A DNA stretch of 64,000 bases from Aquila chrysaetos chrysaetos (GCF_900496995.4 NW_024470402.1:34210-98209), one strand, 5' to 3'; shown: positions 46,409-57,948, counted from the first letter of the stretch. The notes: generated by a model not told the origin, from the sequence alone. Numbers and translations: made by a program.

Positions 46409-46906
46409 CCTCTGCCCTGCCATGCCCTGAACCCTGCACTCCCATGGACACATGTGTCCTCAGAGCCCCTTGGCCAGAGCACAACTTTTAGGCGTTGCAC
46501 CGGGAGTGCAGAGAGGCAGCTGAAGGGAGGGAGGCTCTCAGCCTCCTCCCTGCCATCCGCAGGAAATCAGTGGCTGCTGTTGGCAGCCCCTGAGCTCGGA
46601 GACAGCTCTGGGAAGCTGGTCCGTCTCCTGGGTCAGGGCCCTGCTGCCGTGCCAGGCTGCCGCTGGCGCTGCGCAGGCTGCTTCTTGCTGGGGAGGTGTC
46701 CTTGCTGGAGGAGCGGGAGAGGGCATTTCCCAGGCGACAAAGTGGCGCCCGTGCAGAGCCCCTGCGCCCTCTCAGCCCGGGCGGCGCCGGCGCAGGGCTC
46801 AGCCCCGGGGCGGAGCGGGCGGAGGCGGCGGAGAGGAGGCGCCGCGGCCGGAGCAGAGAGCCGGGGCTGGCGGGGGGCAGCGAGGCGCGGGCGGCGGAGC
46901 GGCGGG

Positions 46907-48116
46907 ATGCGGCGGTGCCGGGGCGCGGGGCTGGCGGCGCTGGCCGCGGTGCTCCTGGGTGCGCGGGGCTGGCGGTGGTGGACGCGGGCGGGGGCTGTGC
47001 CCGGGCTGTTCCGCGGGGAGCCCAGCGCCAAGCCTTCCCTCTCCTTCTGCAGCGTGTCTGCCCCCCTCCCTGCCTCTCTGCCATCCCTCGTCGCCCTTCC
47101 ATCCCCTCCGAGTCCTCGCTTCCTAGTCTCCCTATTTTGCCATCATCTCTGGTGGCACAAGCCTGCTTGCATGTACGCCTGCCTTTCCATGCACCTACTC
47201 TTTCCCCTGTGCATGTGGCAGTTCTCACTGCCCTGGCTATAGCCCTCTGCCCTTCACTGTAACAACCCATCTCCCCATCTGCTCCTCCTCTCTTCATCCA
47301 TCCATCCATCCACCCACCCAGCTTTTGACCAATCTCTCCATGCATCTAGCATCCTTAAGCCCTCTTCCTACCCTGAAACCCCTCTCTCATCTCTCACTCT
47401 CCTTCATGTCTGTAGGCACGAGTTTGCTTTCCTGCACCACACCGTTAGTGCATACATCCTCTCATGCCCCTGTGCATTCAGCATTTATTCTTCTTCTGAA
47501 TTCAACCCTTCATCCTTCGCTGCAACACACCCAACTCTCCTGTCTCCTCTCCCTCTCGCCGTCCATCCATCCGTCCCTCCATGCTCCTGACTTTCATTCT
47601 GACTCTGCATGCATCAATTTCACTTTCTCTCCCAGACCTCTCCCCTTGCCCCACACACCTGCCCCAGGACCACTCTCCATCCCTGTTGATGGGCACACGT
47701 CGCCATTGGTTCCAGTCCAGCTCTGTCTCACTGCCACTGTTCCTGACTGTTTCTCTGGGAAAAGAGCCACCAGAGCTGAGCGATCTTTGGTGATGTTTGG
47801 TCTTTCCTTCTCCTTTCTCGGCAGTGGCTGTGGTCAGAGCCCAGGTGCAGCAGGAGCCGTCGGCAGAGACCACCGAGGACACCGGCATCAGCATCAACTG
47901 CTCACACCCCAACATACAGATCACCGAGTACATCCACTGGTACCGCCAGCTCCCGGGCCGAGGCCCCGCATTCCTCGTGAGCACTCTTAAAGATTCCAAA
48001 AAGCTGACGGACCCGCCGGGGCGGCTGTCGGTGGCGGCAGACCGCCGGTCCAGCGCCCTGTGGCTCGCCCGGCCCCGGCGCGGGGACGCGGCGGTGTATT
48101 ACTGCGCCCTGAGAGA
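46907..48116 (+). CDS. TRAV/TRDV V gene (CpG-rich family), intact
   Basis: Variable segment of the TCR alpha or delta chain. L1 is 46,907-46,958 (MRRCRGAGLAALAAVLL, a clear signal peptide) and splices at CTGG|GTGCGC. The 866-bp intron contains a CATC repeat. The V exon 47,825-48,116 follows TTTCTCGGCAG. The join restores AVVRAQVQQEPSAETTED. Landmarks: first Cys in SINCSHP, WYRQLPGRGPAFLVS, the conserved hydrophobic in SSALWLARP, second Cys in DAAVYYCALRD. No stop or frameshift. It is followed by a 23-RSS and a CTCF-like site. The V exon and leader lie in CpG islands, unusual for V genes. A D/delta versus J/alpha partner cannot be judged because no D, J or C segment is in the window. Confidence 0.93.
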
Positions 48117-48155
48117 CACGGGGAGAGGAGCCGGGGCTGCGGCCGGGCACGAACC
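48117..48155 (+). other. 23-RSS of the 46.9 kb V gene
   Basis: Heptamer CACGGGG (48,117-48,123), 23-bp spacer, nonamer GCACGAACC (48,147-48,155). The heptamer keeps the critical CAC but departs from CACAGTG at positions 4 and 6. Confidence 0.8.
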
Positions 48156-48211
48156 GCCGCGGGCGGGGCCGGGCCTGTGGGGCGGGGGCGGGGGGACAGC
48201 CCCGGGCGGGC

Positions 48212-48227
48212 CCGCCAGGGGGCGCTG
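48212..48227 (+). promoter_or_regulatory. CTCF-like core motif past the RSS
   Basis: CCGCCAGGGGGCGCTG, 56 bp beyond the nonamer, forward orientation. Confidence 0.55.
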
Positions 48228-50217
48228 CCGCTCCGCCCGCCGGCGCCGCCTCGCCCCGCCCGGCCCCGCCCGGCCCCGCCCGGCCCCGCCCAGTCTCGGG
48301 CCCCGGGGCGGTTCCCCCGCCCGCCCGGCACCGGCACCGGCACCGGCACCGGCACCCCCGCCCTGCCGCCGGCACGCAGACAGAAATCCCCCGCGAGAGC
48401 GGGGAGGAATCGCGACCGCAGCGGCGGCGGGGGCCGGCGGTGCCCGGGAAGGAGCGCTTGCAGCTGCCGGCCCCGCTGGCTCCCGGCGAGGAGCAGCGCC
48501 TTTCTGCTCTCCCCAGGGAGGCGGGCAGCAGAGATCCTCCTGCCCACGGGCAGCTGGGCAGCCCTCGGTCCTGCCGTGCAGAACCGGGCATTGCTGCGGC
48601 TCAACGGACAGGGCCCGAAATCTCTTTCCCACCACGAACATCACCAGGTCCTCTTGGAACAGAAAGACCTAAATGATATGGTGCCAATACAAGCCGTTTC
48701 TTTGAAACCACAACAGGAGCGGTCTCTTGCTGTTAAGTTTGTAAACAGGCTCAGACACACAATTACAAACTCAATCCCCCAGCTCCACAGGCTGCTTCTG
48801 TCGTGCCCTGCTGGTGTTGGAAAGGCATCCTGTAGAGGCAGCAGTTCTGCCTCAGCACCAACACGAGAAGGAGATACTGGTTGTCACAGACACCTTCAAG
48901 TGTATCGCACAGTGGCTAGTGTTCGGGACATAGGGCTTGTTGCACAGGAGTCCCCTTAACCTCAGGTTGAGAGCCTTTGGGTTGAAGCAAAGTCCAGGAG
49001 ATAGGAGAGGAGCTTGAGCTGGGCACTTGTTGAAAGACACATCTGAGACTCAAGTTCAGACCTCAGGAGTGAGGCACAAAGAGGTCTGCTAAGTTGCCCT
49101 ACGGGGCTGAAGGTCTGAGGTGAGTGGGAGCTGGAAAGAGGCCTGTGGCCATGGGGTCCTGGGCCCAGCCAGTCCCCAGTGAGGCCTGTGTGGCTGTAGA
49201 AGCTGTGAAAGTCCATGTTCACAGGCTTCAGAGGCAGGGAGGAAAGGTTCAGCCCTCTTCCCTGCCTCAGCTGGGGACTGTTGTGGCAGCTATGGTTGTA
49301 TTACAAGGGGACTCCTGGCAGGTTTGCAGTCATTGGAGAGCAGAGGGCAGCCCACCGTCCTTCTGCCATGGCCTCGACTGAAAAACAGGACCCTGAAGGC
49401 CTTGCGGGAGCCGGGATGTGAATGGGGGCTGCTACGCTAATCGCCTGCTTCCTGCAGTCCCTGCCAACCGTGTGAGCAAAGGGCCCTGGGTGCAAGTGGC
49501 AGAGGAGCCCTGCTCCGGGCAGCAGACATCAGAAGACATGAAAATCAAGTAGCCCTTTTGCTTGCCTGGGTAGTGGGGTTCTGGGGCCCAGGGTGGGACA
49601 AGCAGCTGGAGATTGTGGGTAATGTGGGTAGGTGAAGGGACACAGAGGGACTGCCTGTACAACAGAGAGCTGCGTTGCCACATCCTCCCCCTGCCAGAGT
49701 GCGGGAGTGCGTCTGTTCCTGCGCGGCTGGTTTCTGCAGCAGATGCTCTTTACCAAGATGTTTCTCTTCAGGTTCCTCCTCTGTGGCTGGAGGCGAAGGG
49801 AGGGAGTGTGCGACACCTGGGCCCAGGCACTTCAGTGTGTGCCTGGTCCTTTCTCCACGCAGACGGTCCCAGGGACAGGGTGGATGTGGGTGGGTGCAGG
49901 GGTGCCTTCTCCATCTCCTGCAGAGCTGGGTGCAGGTCTGTGCAGCTGGCTAGGTGGTTGATGTCGGTAGAATTTCACAAAGGATGCCTGTCCCTCTGAT
50001 TGACAGGACTTAAACCATGAGTCTGCTATCTCTCTAGAGAGCCTTGTTGTGGAAGAGGTTGGAGGACAGACCCAAAGAGGCCTGCCGGGAGCGGCAGGGA
50101 GAGAGTTTTGCTCCACCCTCTGGGCTGTGGCTTGGAGGCCTCTCTGATCTGGCAGAGGCAGAAGAGGTGAAGCTGCAAGCATCGGTTCCCTCCTGCTGAC
50201 AGGTCCCTGGGCACCCC
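48228..50217. other. V 3' flank then single-copy spacer
   Basis: CpG-rich flank with CCCGGCCCCG decamer repeats (~48,255-48,292) and GGCACC hexamers to ~48,570. After that the sequence is unique to this place. A stretch near 49,081-49,330 loosely resembles the A1-only segment 7,396-7,728. No exon found before 50,218. Confidence 0.5.
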
Positions 50218-51375
50218 ATGAAGGGAGAGCGTGACATGGTCCTGCTTTTCCTGGCAGCACTGGTGGGACTGGCAGACTTTGGTGAGATGTGACTTTCAGG
50301 CTGGGGAGAATGAGGCAAGAGTTTGTGCAGTTGGTGGTGGAAGTGGGGAGACGTGAGTCCTGTTTCCCTGGGGGATCAGGGAGTGTTTCTGTAGGCAGAG
50401 CAGGGGCTGCAGGTGGGTACAGCAAATAACGTGGGAGATGTCATGAGTAATGGGCATCAGAGGAGGAATAAGACCTCACCTTAAACTTGCAGGTACTGAG
50501 CATTCTTGAATGTGCTGCTCATACACATGAAGCCTGAAAGAGGGAAAGATGCTAGGGAACGGAGCGATGCGTCATACAGGAGCTTCTCTCCTAGACAAGT
50601 TGGATAAAATGCTACTAATCTCTGTAGGGATGGTCATAAACCTTGGGGGACAGGGAAGGCTAACTCAATGCAAGAAGAGCTGAAATGCCATACAAGGACA
50701 AGAGAAGAGCCGAGGATGCGGTGTGTCATATGGGGGAACTGTTCTAGCAAGAAGATAGCAAGAAGATATGGTCAGAGGTGGGAGAGGAACAGCTCATGTC
50801 CTCTGCTGCTGAAGGAGAGACCAGCAGTTAGCATAGATCAGAGGCAGATATGGATAGAACCAGTGGACTGAAAGACCAGTGAGTATTGCTGAAAAGCGGG
50901 ATGACCTGGCGGGTGAGTAGTGGCAAGAACCTGCAGAAAGAAGTGTGCAGGGACAAACAGCTCAGCGTTTCAGAGGCTAGGAAAAGTGAGCTGCAAAGTG
51001 GGGACAGTGAGCAAGCTGATGAAGTGATAGATGGACAGGTACACAAGCAAGCGAAGCTGAAAGCCCTGTCTGGATTTACAGGTCACGCCCAAAAGGACTC
51101 TGTGCTCCAGTTTCCAGCAGAAATGACCGTCCAGGCAGGGGAGAGCACAGCTCTGCACTGCAATTTCTCCACCAGCTATGCCGATCCCTACATCTACTGG
51201 TACCAGCAGCGCCAGTCCCAGTCCCCTCAGATGCTGCTGTGGCTGAGCAAGTACAGAGCTCGTGTAGATTCAGGGAGATTCTCCTCTGCACTGACTGTGG
51301 AGACCTCCCAGGTGCTTCTGAATGTGCGGGATGCCGAGCTCCAGGACAGCGCTACCTATTTCTGTGCACTGAGCC
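50218..51375 (+). CDS. TRAV/TRDV V gene, third family, intact
   Basis: L1 is 50,218-50,281 (MKGERDMVLLFLAALVGLADF; an in-frame second ATG at 50,236 gives a tighter signal peptide) with a GTGAGA donor. The intron is 800 bp. The V exon 51,082-51,375 follows TGGATTTACAG. It encodes HAQKDSVLQFPAEMTVQ, first Cys in ALHCNFST, IYWYQQRQSQSPQMLLW, RFSSALTVETSQVLLNV and the terminal DSATYFCALS. Frame and splice phases agree (phase 1). Only one copy is in the window, and it is not CpG-rich. Assigned by V-domain landmarks and RSS; TRAV versus TRDV use is not decidable here. Confidence 0.93.
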
Positions 51376-51414
51376 CACACTGGTGCCCACAGCTTCCAGC
51401 ACTGCACAGAAACG
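51376..51414 (+). other. 23-RSS of the 50.2 kb V gene
   Basis: Heptamer CACACTG (six of seven bases), 23-bp spacer, nonamer ACAGAAACG (51,406-51,414, seven of nine). The best RSS in the window. Confidence 0.88.
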
Positions 51415-51581
51415 TGGGGGGTGCTCTGAGGAGCAGTTCCCTCCCTGCCACTGCTTGCATGTAGCTCTGAGCTCAGCCTGCCCAGCAGCAGAACCTGGGG
51501 GCTGTGGTGAGGCTGGGCTTCTGCCTCCCCAGCCTGTGCTGCTGTGAAGCATATGCCAGCATGACTTTGACAGCTGCATCT

Positions 51582-52029
51582 TGTCGTGGTTTCAGCCCAG
51601 CCGGTGACAAAGGACCACGCAGCAGCTCGCTCACTCCTCCCGCCCCCCTCCGGTGGGATAGGGGGGAGACGGAGGAGAGAAAAGAAAAAAACCTGGAACC
51701 TCGAGGGTTGAGATAAGGGCAGTTTACTGGGACAACGCAAAAAAAAGTTACAACAACAACAACGGTACTAATGAAAGAGTATACAAAAAAAGAGTGATGC
51801 ACAGTGCAACTGCTCACCACCCGGGACCCGACGCTCTGCCACTTCCCCCACTGAAAGTCGAGAGAGCAGGAGAGCCCTCCCCCCGGCCCACTCCCCATAT
51901 ATATACTGGGCATGATGTCACATGGTATGGAATAGCTCCTTGGCTAGTTCAGGTCAGCTGCCCCGGCTATGCCTCCCCACCTCCCAGGTTCCTGTAAAAA
52001 TTAACTCTATCCCAGCTGAACCCAGGACA
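51582..52029 (-). mobile_element. Solo LTR of an endogenous retrovirus, 448 bp, 5-bp TSD
   Basis: On the minus strand it starts TGTCCTGGGTTCAGC and ends CCACGACA, the form of a very common bird LTR family. It is flanked by CATCT repeats (51,577-51,581 and 52,030-52,034). A TATATATA promoter-like stretch lies at ~51,895-51,905. No coding interior. It lies 168 bp past the RSS of the preceding V gene. Confidence 0.88.
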
Positions 52030-52034
52030 CATCT

Positions 52035-54366
52035 AGATCCAGGGTCTTTGATGATGAAAAGAGTCCAGGAAACCTGACGTGGGGCAGGGGCATTGGAGGC
52101 TGCACCATAAGCAAGCCAAGCCAGGCTTGTAAATGCCCTCTGCCTAAAATGGAGTGAGTGCTCAGGGCAAGTAACCTATCAGCTCGTCATCCTGTTCCCT
52201 TTCCCTGTGCCTCCGCTGATGGCCATAGCTGGAGAACGAAGCTTGTGGTAGGAGGCACAACTGCTCTTATGGTTTTGCCATTTGGCCACAGTAGCCCAAG
52301 AAGGGAAAAGCCCTTCCTTGCCCCACATCTGGGCATCAGCAAGTGAAAAAGACCCATCAGCCAGGCGCTGGACAAGATTCTCTGTTCAAACCCTTCCCAC
52401 ACTCATCCACTGCCAGAGAGTGGTCCCACTCTTTTTCATGTCTCTTCTCCTTCTCAGGGAAATCACCAGGGCTCAGCTGGGAAGGAACCCCTATGTCCCT
52501 GAGTCCATGCTGGTTTCTCTGCCCAACAGCTGGCAATCACTTCTCAGTGAACTTGTTTCCACCCATAGGCAACAGGAATGGTTCTGGGGACCTATTCTCA
52601 GGCAATCCCACCCCAGCACTGCCTGTGGAAGCTCAGCTGGAGGGTGCTGGCTTTCCAGCTGGATCCCACCCTATGAAGTGGAGACTGTTGCTCATGAAGT
52701 ATCATCCAGTTCACCTGAGAAAGCCTAAGGTACTTGGTGGTTGACCTACTGCTGTTCCAGAATGGCCTGCCTCTTGCAAGTGACATGGGTCTGCTCTGCC
52801 AGCCCTGTTGGAGGCTTTGCCTGCCCCTACTCATCTCAGAGGGCATTATCTCAGGCAGCGTTGATGAGGAATGGACATCAGCCCTCAGTGTCCTGCACTC
52901 CACTGCGTCTGGGGTGCCTTGGACATTTCAGGTCCTGCTTTTGGTTGCTCTGCAGGGCTGCAGAGGGCTTCAACAATCCAGAGACACAATTCTCCCCCAA
53001 AAGCAACATCATCCCTAAGCAGGTTTGACAAGCAGTGATGGCTACCTGAGGACAGATCCAGGCTCAGGCTCTTTCTCCAGCCTCAGTGGGCTGTCCCAGG
53101 GATTTCCCAAATGCCACTGAGAAAGAGAGCACAGCTGAGAAGGGTGGGCATGAGCCTGTCCTTGGGTACTGCTGCCTGGGCCTGGCTGCAGGTCTAAGAG
53201 CCAAGTGGCCAAGGACAGGTGGATACGGGAGGTTGGTGAGTCGCCTCCAGAAGCACCATTGCTTCCAGAAGGGAGGAGGAGATGTTCAGCCCAGACTCCA
53301 TCATCTCCCTTGGAGAGCTCTACACTCCGGTGAATTCAGTCCCACACTGTTCATAAAGGTGTATCTGCCATGTTGATGCCTCCTCCTTATGAAGTGGTCA
53401 CATGGACCGCCTTCACTGTCAGTGTGCAGAAAGAAGAGCTTTGAGAATGTGATTCACCAGTTCTGAAATGAAAATCACAGGAAGGGGAAAAGCAAGTGCC
53501 CTTTGGAAGTGCTAATGTCCTCCCAATAAGGGTAAGGAAAGACTTGCTACCCAGCCAGCCTTTCACAGCTCTGCAGTTTGGGGACTTTGCCAATCACATT
53601 GAAGTGTTTCCACAGCAAAGCCCCAAATGGGTGGAACGATGAACTGTTAAAAACTGATGTGGGGTTTTAGATGTGCAAATGCCCAGACACATCCAGCATG
53701 AAGCACAGCAATTTGCATATGTTTAATTACAATTTGAAAAGTATATTCGGATACTGGATAGAGGGAAGGAGGGAGAGTGTAATTTTTGTGGACGGTCTTA
53801 TCCTAGCAATAATGGTAGAGATCCCAGACGATCCCATATTCTGTCTTGAACCAGAGCACGATTCTGTGAAACAGCCACAAGAATGGGGCATAGATGCATC
53901 CAGAGAATGTCAGACTAAACGGAGAAATACACGCCCATTTCCTAAGGTAATGAGCCAGCTGCTGGGACTTCTTTAGGGGATTCAGACGGATCCCCGACAA
54001 AATGGAGCACTTGGCAAACTGGAATACAAACCTGTGGGAGGACCACTCCTCCAGAGTTCTGCTGGAGAACTGTTTCTGGATGGGGTTTGTGACCCTTTCC
54101 AAGCGCTGGTCTTTAGAGCACTGTGAGGCATTGTGAGTTTACCCAGGAGTGACCAGAGGGAGGTGGGAGCATTAGAATTGAGGCTCAGCCCAGCCTAAGA
54201 TGGCTGTAAGATGAGTGAGATGAGCTCCCTGGGAAACTGGTGGCTTCTCACTACCTGGGATGCCCAGGTGCGCTTACACTTTGGTGAGGAACCTCTGCAG
54301 GGTAGAAGTCATGGGAGGAAGAGGATGAATCTGTTTTCTCCCACTGAGGCCCTTTGAAAAGCCACT
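52035..54366. other. Single-copy spacer, no gene seen
   Basis: Short frames only, none with recognisable domains or bounded by convincing splice sites. No repeats identified. Confidence 0.5.
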
Positions 54367-54453
54367 TCACTTTTTCTGGAAAGCCCACCCCAGAGCTTGC
54401 CTCACTTCTTTGTTCCTGAGTGTGTAAATGAAGGGGTTCAACAAAGCAGTTAC
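54367..54453 (-). pseudogene. Olfactory receptor C-terminal fragment
   Basis: The minus strand encodes VTALLNPFIYTLRNKEVRQA.. followed by ~8 residues and a stop. This is the TM7 and cytoplasmic tail of an odorant receptor, with the NPxIYxLRN signature. Sequence upstream does not continue the receptor, so ~90% of the gene is missing. Olfactory receptor genes border or lie within TRA/TRD loci in mammals, so this may be a remnant of that old linkage. Confidence 0.85.
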
Positions 54454-54654
54454 AACTCATGTGGCAGCAGAAGGGTGTGTGTCTGGGACCAGGCAGACTC
54501 GCCTCCAGCTACAGACACTGAGTCTGGGACCTCAGAAGTGATGTAGTAGTGAACCTGTCTCTAGGCTCACTTTAAAGTAAATACCCTCTCTTCAAAAGGC
54601 AGAGAAATGCAGACGCAACATTACTTTTCAGAGCAGCAGAACTCTCTTGCAGTT

Positions 54655-54842
54655 ACTTGGCAATAAATCAAATTAATTTCCCCAAGTCGAGTCTGTTTTT
54701 CCCATGACAGCTATTGGTAAGTAATCTCCCTGTCCTTATCTTGACCCACAAGCCTTTCATCGCATTTTTCTCCCCCTGTCCTGTTGATGGAGGGGAGTGA
54801 TGGAGCGGCTTGGTAGGCACCTGGCAGCCAGCCAAGGTCAAT
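54655..54842 (+). mobile_element. 3' part of an ERVL-like LTR
   Basis: Matches the last ~190 bp of the LTR at 38,152-39,287 (from CAATAAAT through GGCACCTGGCAGCCAGCCA) but diverged, and without the terminal CACA. An older, truncated relative. Confidence 0.75.
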
Positions 54843-55869
54843 CTGCCTCAGACAGATAAAGCAAAGAGAGGAAGCATAGAATAGCAGTGATGTTATGGCT
54901 GGAAGTACCAGAGATGTCCTGTCCCCCTTGTCCCATGCCCTGTAAAACAATGGTGGTACAGAGATCACTAAACAGCCCAGTTCCTTGTGTGGTGTAGAAG
55001 AGAAGGAGGAGCTTTGGTGTGGCTGGAGGGCAGGGGCATCCAGCACTTCATGCTTGAGGCTGCATGGCATGCGGTGAGGGGAAGCAGTCACGTGAGGCTC
55101 CATCCACATAATGGTTCTGCATGAGATAAAAGAAAGGAATGATTTCCATGGACAACATGGGAGTGGGGGTGTCTCCTCTAGTACCCTGAGCACAGCCATT
55201 AGCTCTGCACGCTGACTGCTGTCCGCACCCATCTCGCTGAGCTGGATGAAAGGTTGCAGCCTTCCACCACCTCCCTCCCTTCACCTACCCGGCTGATCTA
55301 GGCTTGTGAACTAGGCACAGCGTGGCTGCTCAGGGCTGGGATGTTTGTGTGGTGGGGCTTTCTGAGCCCAGGCAGTGCTTAACAGCTCCAGGGGAGGGTT
55401 GGTCATGTCCATCAGTCCTATTTGAGTGGTTTTTCCTGCACTGATTTTGTGGGGACATTGCTTTGCCTGCATGGAAAGATACCATTCCCATTTTGCAGTG
55501 CTGGATTGTTGTGCTTTCTGTGGACTCGTTTCCCAGCTGGGCTCTCTTGTAGTGTCCACAACGTTTCCCCAGGGCCTCCTCTCATCCTGCTGGGTAGGTG
55601 CAGTCAGCAGGTTGTCGCCAGCATAAGGGGACAGCTCACATCCTGGGGACAGGCTGCACTTCTCCTAGTGCTAGGTGACAGTCCCCTGGGAAGGCAGAGG
55701 GCTGTGCCTGTACCCCTGAGGCAGCACAGCAAACGCACATCAGCGGCCTCTGGCTGCTCTGGCAGGGTGACCCTATGGGGAGCAACCGCAGCCCCGGGGG
55801 GATGGCCATGTCCAAAAGCCAGTAACCTACAGTGCTACGCCAGGCCCCAGCCGCTTGCTTTACAGGCCA
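54843..55869. other. Spacer with a possible retroviral RNase H scrap
   Basis: On the minus strand at ~55,160-55,285 frames read WKAATFHPAQ and, shifted, GADSSQRAELMAVLRVLE. Together these resemble the start of a retroviral RNase H domain. The frame is broken and the match is short, so this is tentative. Nothing else recognised. Confidence 0.35.
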
Positions 55870-56097
55870 GACAGGGGTCTGGAAAGGCAAATGTGTCTGC
55901 TGGACAACCCCAGCTTCTAACAATGTTTTACTAGTTGCAGAGGGGACAGCATGCCCCAGGGCAGCCACTCCTGCTCTGAGGGTACAGTGCTGGAGGGAGG
56001 GGTCCTCAAAATATAGGGGGGCACAATCCTTCCCACTGTGAGCAGGAGTAGATATGGAAAGAATATTTTCCCCCACTGGATATTAAGTCTTTCCTGG

Positions 56098-57222
56098 CCT
56101 GTTTTCGTTGCCTTTTCCTTGCCCTACCCCCTGTTTCCTGAAACAAGCTCCTAGTTCAGGTGGGCTGGGACCTTCAGCTAAGTCCTCCTCACTTTCCCAA
56201 TTCACCAAGAAAACCACCTAGGCCAGGTCTCTTGTGACTGTTCCACTGTCCCCTTCTCTGTGCTGATTGCCCTCAGCTCTCACAGGCTTAGCTCCACTTT
56301 CCAGCCTCAACGCATACAGCAGCATGGGCGACTATTGCCTGCTGGTCCCATCCATGCATGCTGGCCATGGCCCCTAGACTGAGCGGTGGAGGGGAGAGGA
56401 AGGTGGAGTAGCAGCTATGGGCCATCCCAAGGGCTGTTCCCTTCTTTAGCCCTCTTCCCATTCCGCAGAGCAAATCATCTTTTGGAACCCAGCACCACCC
56501 TCTGTCACCCCAGTGCAGCTCCAACCATAGCAAGAGGAACACTCTTCCTCAAGAGATCATGTGGCTGCTGAGCCCTGAGGGCCTCCTGCCTTTCTGGGTG
56601 TTTGTGGGCAGAGACACAGCAGGGCAAGGCCTGATCGTCACAGGCGGCAGAGCAGCCAGGGAGGACTTCCTCAGCTCCATGAGAGAGTGCCCCAAAGAGG
56701 ATCCACTGCAGGGTGTGGAGCCTCTCATTCCTCTGTGGATGGAGAAGAGTCTCCTTGTGCCCTCACCCCCTTTGTCCACCCCAGAGCAACATCCTTCTGC
56801 TTTGGCAGCTTGGCGAGTGTCCACAGGGGGAAGGACCACAGGGAGGCAAGGCTTGAATGCAGCAGAGCTTTAATGAGTCAAAAGAGGGCAACGACTTCAC
56901 TCCAAGTGGAGGACAGAAGTGCAGGGAATGCTGGGGGCAGCTGAGAGTCTGGAGTCCTTGGCCATGGGGAAGTTCCTGCATCATGCCTGCCCCGTGGAGG
57001 GAGAGGAGACAGATGGTCCCTACCAGGTTGCTGCTGGGGAGACGGTGTGGGCAAGGGGATAGGCAGCAACAAAGAAAAGGGAAAGAAAGGCAAAACCATT
57101 CAGGTATACTGAAAAGAGCATGCAAAAGACTGGTCCTCTGCCCAGCACCATGTTCTGAGTTCCTCAAGGTGTCACCCTGGGGCTTTTCCAGCATCTTTCT
57201 CTGGAGATGAGGCACCTCCTGC
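56098..57222. other. 3' flank of keratin K5
   Basis: Counterpart of 42,290-43,412; poly(A) signal ATTAAA (minus strand) at 56,869-56,874. Confidence 0.55.
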
Positions 57223-57504
57223 CTAGTAGCATCTGGAAATGCCAGAGAGGTCACAGCACCCAGAGTTGATTGGCACTCCGTCACAGCTGAGGATCCTGCC
57301 AACAGCAGCAGAGGTGGAGGAGCCCACAACGGTGTTCTGCGGGAAGGAGCTGAGGATGGGGCCGGGCAGGGTCACCACCACAGCAGAGGGCTCAATGATG
57401 ACGGTGGAGTTCTGGCACTGCCTGACGCAGGGCTCGTTGCAGCTGTTGGCCAGCGGGGTCGGGCCACAGGGCCGGCATGGCAGGCACCGGTTGTAGCAGG
57501 ACAT
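57223..57504 (-). CDS. Feather beta-keratin K5, shortened C-terminus
   Basis: 93 aa, identical to K4 except Ile for Val in NSTVIIEPS plus a few silent changes. It shares K4's one-base loss and early TAG after SRCY, so that change predates the B duplication. Both copies have stayed open since. Acceptor at ~57,526; non-coding exon 1 ends at 57,883 before GTGAGT; TATA at 57,942-57,948. Same role as the other keratins: cross-linked filament of feather or other epidermal appendage cells. Confidence 0.9.
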   Translation of the reverse strand: MSCYNRCLPCRPCGPTPLANSCNEPCVRQCQNSTVIIEPSAVVVTLPGPILSSFPQNTVVGSSTSAAVGRILSCDGVPINSGCCDLSGISRCY

Positions 57505-57941
57505 GTCGTGGGGCTGGAGGTGCACCTGGGAGAGAAGCAGGGGGGAAGTAGAGCACAAGGGTGACTGAGGAGCAGCCTGGTTACCCTGTCACAAAGGAGC
57601 CAAGGCCAATAATGAGTGGGGAGCTGGAGGCTCGGCCAGAGACACGCAGTCTTCATTGGCCTACAAAGAACTGCCTGACCCAGGGAGGCTCTCTCCTAAT
57701 TCGTAAACCAAAAGGCCCGTTAACTATGTCCCAGCCTCTCTCTAAGCAGTCCTTCTCCCTGCTTCCCCCTCTCAGGACAAGAAGATCCAAACCCCAGCAC
57801 AGGCCAGAGCCAGTATCAACTGAGAGGTCCATCGAGGAGAGATCTCACTTTGGAAGAGAAGGAGAAGGGGCTTCAGACTCACCTGGTTCCCAAGGAGAAG
57901 GAGGCAAGAGCAGTGGATGAGAGTGCAGGGACTTGGGCTGC

Positions 57942-57948
57942 CTTTTAT
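57942..57948 (-). promoter_or_regulatory. TATA box of keratin K5
   Basis: ATAAAAG on the minus strand, as in K4. Confidence 0.8.

Larger units (their letters stand above)
41535..48570 (+). repeat. Segmental duplication block B, copy B1
   Basis: Matches ~55,870-62,470 (B2) nearly base for base except for three places: a ~530-bp stretch at ~41,755-42,290 only here, different CR1 remnants (46,200-46,490 versus 60,013-60,380), and CDR1 of the V exon. The copies part company past the V flank near 48,575. Confidence 0.9.
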
